Source: Bacteroidota bacterium | Lineage (GTDB): Bacteria; Bacteroidota; Bacteroidia; NORP154 | Direction of reading: 5' to 3' | DNA: 6,209 nucleotides | Assembly (NCBI GenBank): GCA_002401055.1 | Contig: NVRZ01000019.1 | Location: 1-6,209 of the forward strand | Position numbers and translations under genes: made by a program | Notes under the pieces: model-generated | Database searches by the model: none | Told to the model about the DNA's origin: nothing | What the model saw: only the letters and a program-made list of their open reading frames with translations | Shown here: one piece after another, positions 4,862 to 6,209 of the stretch | How the letters are laid out: every line of letters starts with the position of its first letter | How positions within the stretch are numbered: position 1 is the first letter of the stretch

Positions 4862-6209
4862 GTGTTTAGTACCCTTCAGCAGGTTATACGTTTTGCCCAG
4901 CTTTGCATCAGTTCCCTTATCCTTACAATTACCCTTTTGAATTTTTTTGGATTTGGAATTGGTAGTACGGCCTATGCTCAAACAACTTTCCAGAAAACAT
5001 TTGGAGGTAACGACTTGGATTATGCAAGTTCAGTTCAACAAACCACTGACGGTGGATATATTATTACTGGATATACATTAAGTTTTGGCGTATTTGGGGA
5101 CGCGTATATTATCAAGACTAATAGTCTTGGAGATACTTTATGGACAAAAACGTATGGTAATTCTGGTTGGGATACTGGAGAGTGGATAGAACAAACCTCT
5201 GACGGAGGGTATATTACTACTGGATTCAGAGATGTATGGAACGGTGTAACATATTTGTTTAAACTTGATAGCATAGGGGATACGTTATGGACAAAGACAT
5301 ATAATGCAGGAGGAGTTGATGGAGAATTGGGTTGTTTTGTTCAAGAGGCAACTAATGGGGGCTTTATTGTTGCCAGTGTGCTTAATAGTTGGTTTGCACC
5401 TTCTTTTATTTTGCGAAAAACGAATGCCATTGGAGACTTGCTCTGGACAAAAATATATTATGATACATGGTTGACTGCTGACCAATTTATTGAACAGGAG
5501 AAAGCGTTGCAGCAAACCTCTGACGGAGGGTACATTATTACAGGAAATCATATTGATAATTTCGGAAATCAGGATATCTGTCTGATAAAAACAGATTCGT
5601 CCGGAAATATCTTATGGACTAGGAAGTATGGTGGAGCAAGTATGGAGGCAATCCGTTCCATAAGCCAAACTACAGACAATGGATACGTTTTAGCAGGAAT
5701 TACTACAAGTTTTGGAGCGGGAAGTGATGATGTGTATTTGATAAAGACTGATTCTTCCGGAAATATACTTTGGTCAAAAACTTATGGGGGCTCAGGGGAG
5801 GATAAGCCATATTCAGTGCTTCAGACAGTAGATGAAGGTTATATAATCGCTGGAATGACCAATAGCTTTGGATTTGGAAATGATGATGTGTACGTAATTA
5901 AAACAGACCTTCTAGGTAATTTACAATGGTCAATAACTTGTGGAGGGACAGGCCCTGATTTTGCACAGTCAATCCAGGGAACCAGTGACGGAGGATATAT
6001 CTTAGCCGGGAGTACAAATAGCTTCGGTGCAGGTAATCAAGACGTATATTTGATCAAGATGGACTCAACTGGGAATGCAGGATGTAACTACCAGATAATA
6101 TTGAATACAATAGTTGGAAGTCCTGCAACATCTATAGGTACTCCTGCAATTACAACCCGAGGTTTTAAACAGGCGGAAAGCACGGATCTAGCCACCTGGA
6201 TGTGTGATA
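4862..6209 (+). CDS. Secreted repeat protein, probable seven-bladed beta-propeller (3'-partial, GTG start)
   Basis: The frame from GTG 4862 is open to the right edge (449 complete codons, no stop). The upstream frame is closed by TAA at 4847-4849, and no ATG precedes the mature part, so GTG is chosen, two bases after the protease stop TAG (4857-4859). The first 39 residues are a long signal peptide (hydrophobic from about 11 to 35) with cleavage after AYA before Gln40. The mature part has seven repeats, each marked by a D/N-G-G-Y/F-I-I/V/L-x-G/S core at residues 63, 114, 165, 221, 272, 324 and 376. A typical repeat continues SFG-x-G-x2-D-V-Y-L-I-K-T-D-S-x-G-N-x-L-W-T-K-T-Y-G-G. Spacing is 51-56 residues. 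Seven WD-like units of this size suggest a beta-propeller. After the last repeat, GCN at about 408-410 and a Thr/Pro/Ala-rich stretch match proteins of this family that usually end in a T9SS sorting domain; that end lies outside the window. No catalytic residues are recognised; binding or scaffold role is inferred. Confidence 0.85.
   Translation, partial: MFSTLQQVIRFAQLCISSLILTITLLNFFGFGIGSTAYAQTTFQKTFGGNDLDYASSVQQTTDGGYIITGYTLSFGVFGDAYIIKTNSLGDTLWTKTYGNSGWDTGEWIEQTSDGGYITTGFRDVWNGVTYLFKLDSIGDTLWTKTYNAGGVDGELGCFVQEATNGGFIVASVLNSWFAPSFILRKTNAIGDLLWTKIYYDTWLTADQFIEQEKALQQTSDGGYIITGNHIDNFGNQDICLIKTDSSGNILWTRKYGGASMEAIRSISQTTDNGYVLAGITTSFGAGSDDVYLIKTDSSGNILWSKTYGGSGEDKPYSVLQTVDEGYIIAGMTNSFGFGNDDVYVIKTDLLGNLQWSITCGGTGPDFAQSIQGTSDGGYILAGSTNSFGAGNQDVYLIKMDSTGNAGCNYQIILNTIVGSPATSIGTPAITTRGFKQAESTDLATWMCD

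Noticed and set aside
5035..5551. Reverse-strand ORFs at 5035-5274 and 5285-5551
   Set aside because: They are antisense to the repeat region of the propeller gene; their repeated peptides (YPPS-VC) mirror its repeated DGGYI codons.

Overview
The window looks like a chromosomal segment of a Bacteroidota bacterium, probably of the Chitinophagales/Saprospirales type. Three things point there. The signal peptides end in Ala followed by Gln. A subtilisin-like protease carries a type IX secretion (T9SS) C-terminal sorting domain. Recognisable Shine-Dalgarno sites are nearly absent. The DNA is AT-rich except for the first ~165 bases. No transposase, integrase, tRNA, rRNA or CRISPR array is visible.

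Layout. Bases 1-~165 hold a GC-rich tandem array with a 42-bp unit built from two related 21-bp half-units; CCGG recurs exactly every 21 bp, seven times. The array is also open in one forward frame to a TAA at 167-169, so it may be the C-terminal tail of a heptapeptide-repeat protein entering from the left. Bases 170-383 hold no gene but contain short direct repeats. Bases 384-1370 encode a protein without a signal peptide, with a long helical part and a C-terminal carboxypeptidase-regulatory-like beta-sandwich domain. A rho-independent terminator follows at 1405-1427.

From 1553 to the right edge lies a tightly packed forward cluster of three exported proteins. The first is a fibre-like protein with VGIGT-TP repeats and the C-terminal trimerisation/chaperone-like tail common in Bacteroidota. 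28 bp later comes a 695-residue S8 (subtilisin) protease with a pro-region, a 3-coathanger-stack-like domain and a T9SS sorting domain. 2 bp after that comes a repeat protein with seven ~51-56-residue repeats (probable seven-bladed beta-propeller). This last gene starts at a GTG at 4862 and runs off the window without a stop.

The terminator before the cluster, the 28-bp and 2-bp gaps and the shared secretory signals suggest one transcription unit for surface or secreted proteins. A joint function is inference only. I see no clear, established new system; the most noteworthy items are the 21-bp CCGG array and the fibre/protease/propeller cluster.
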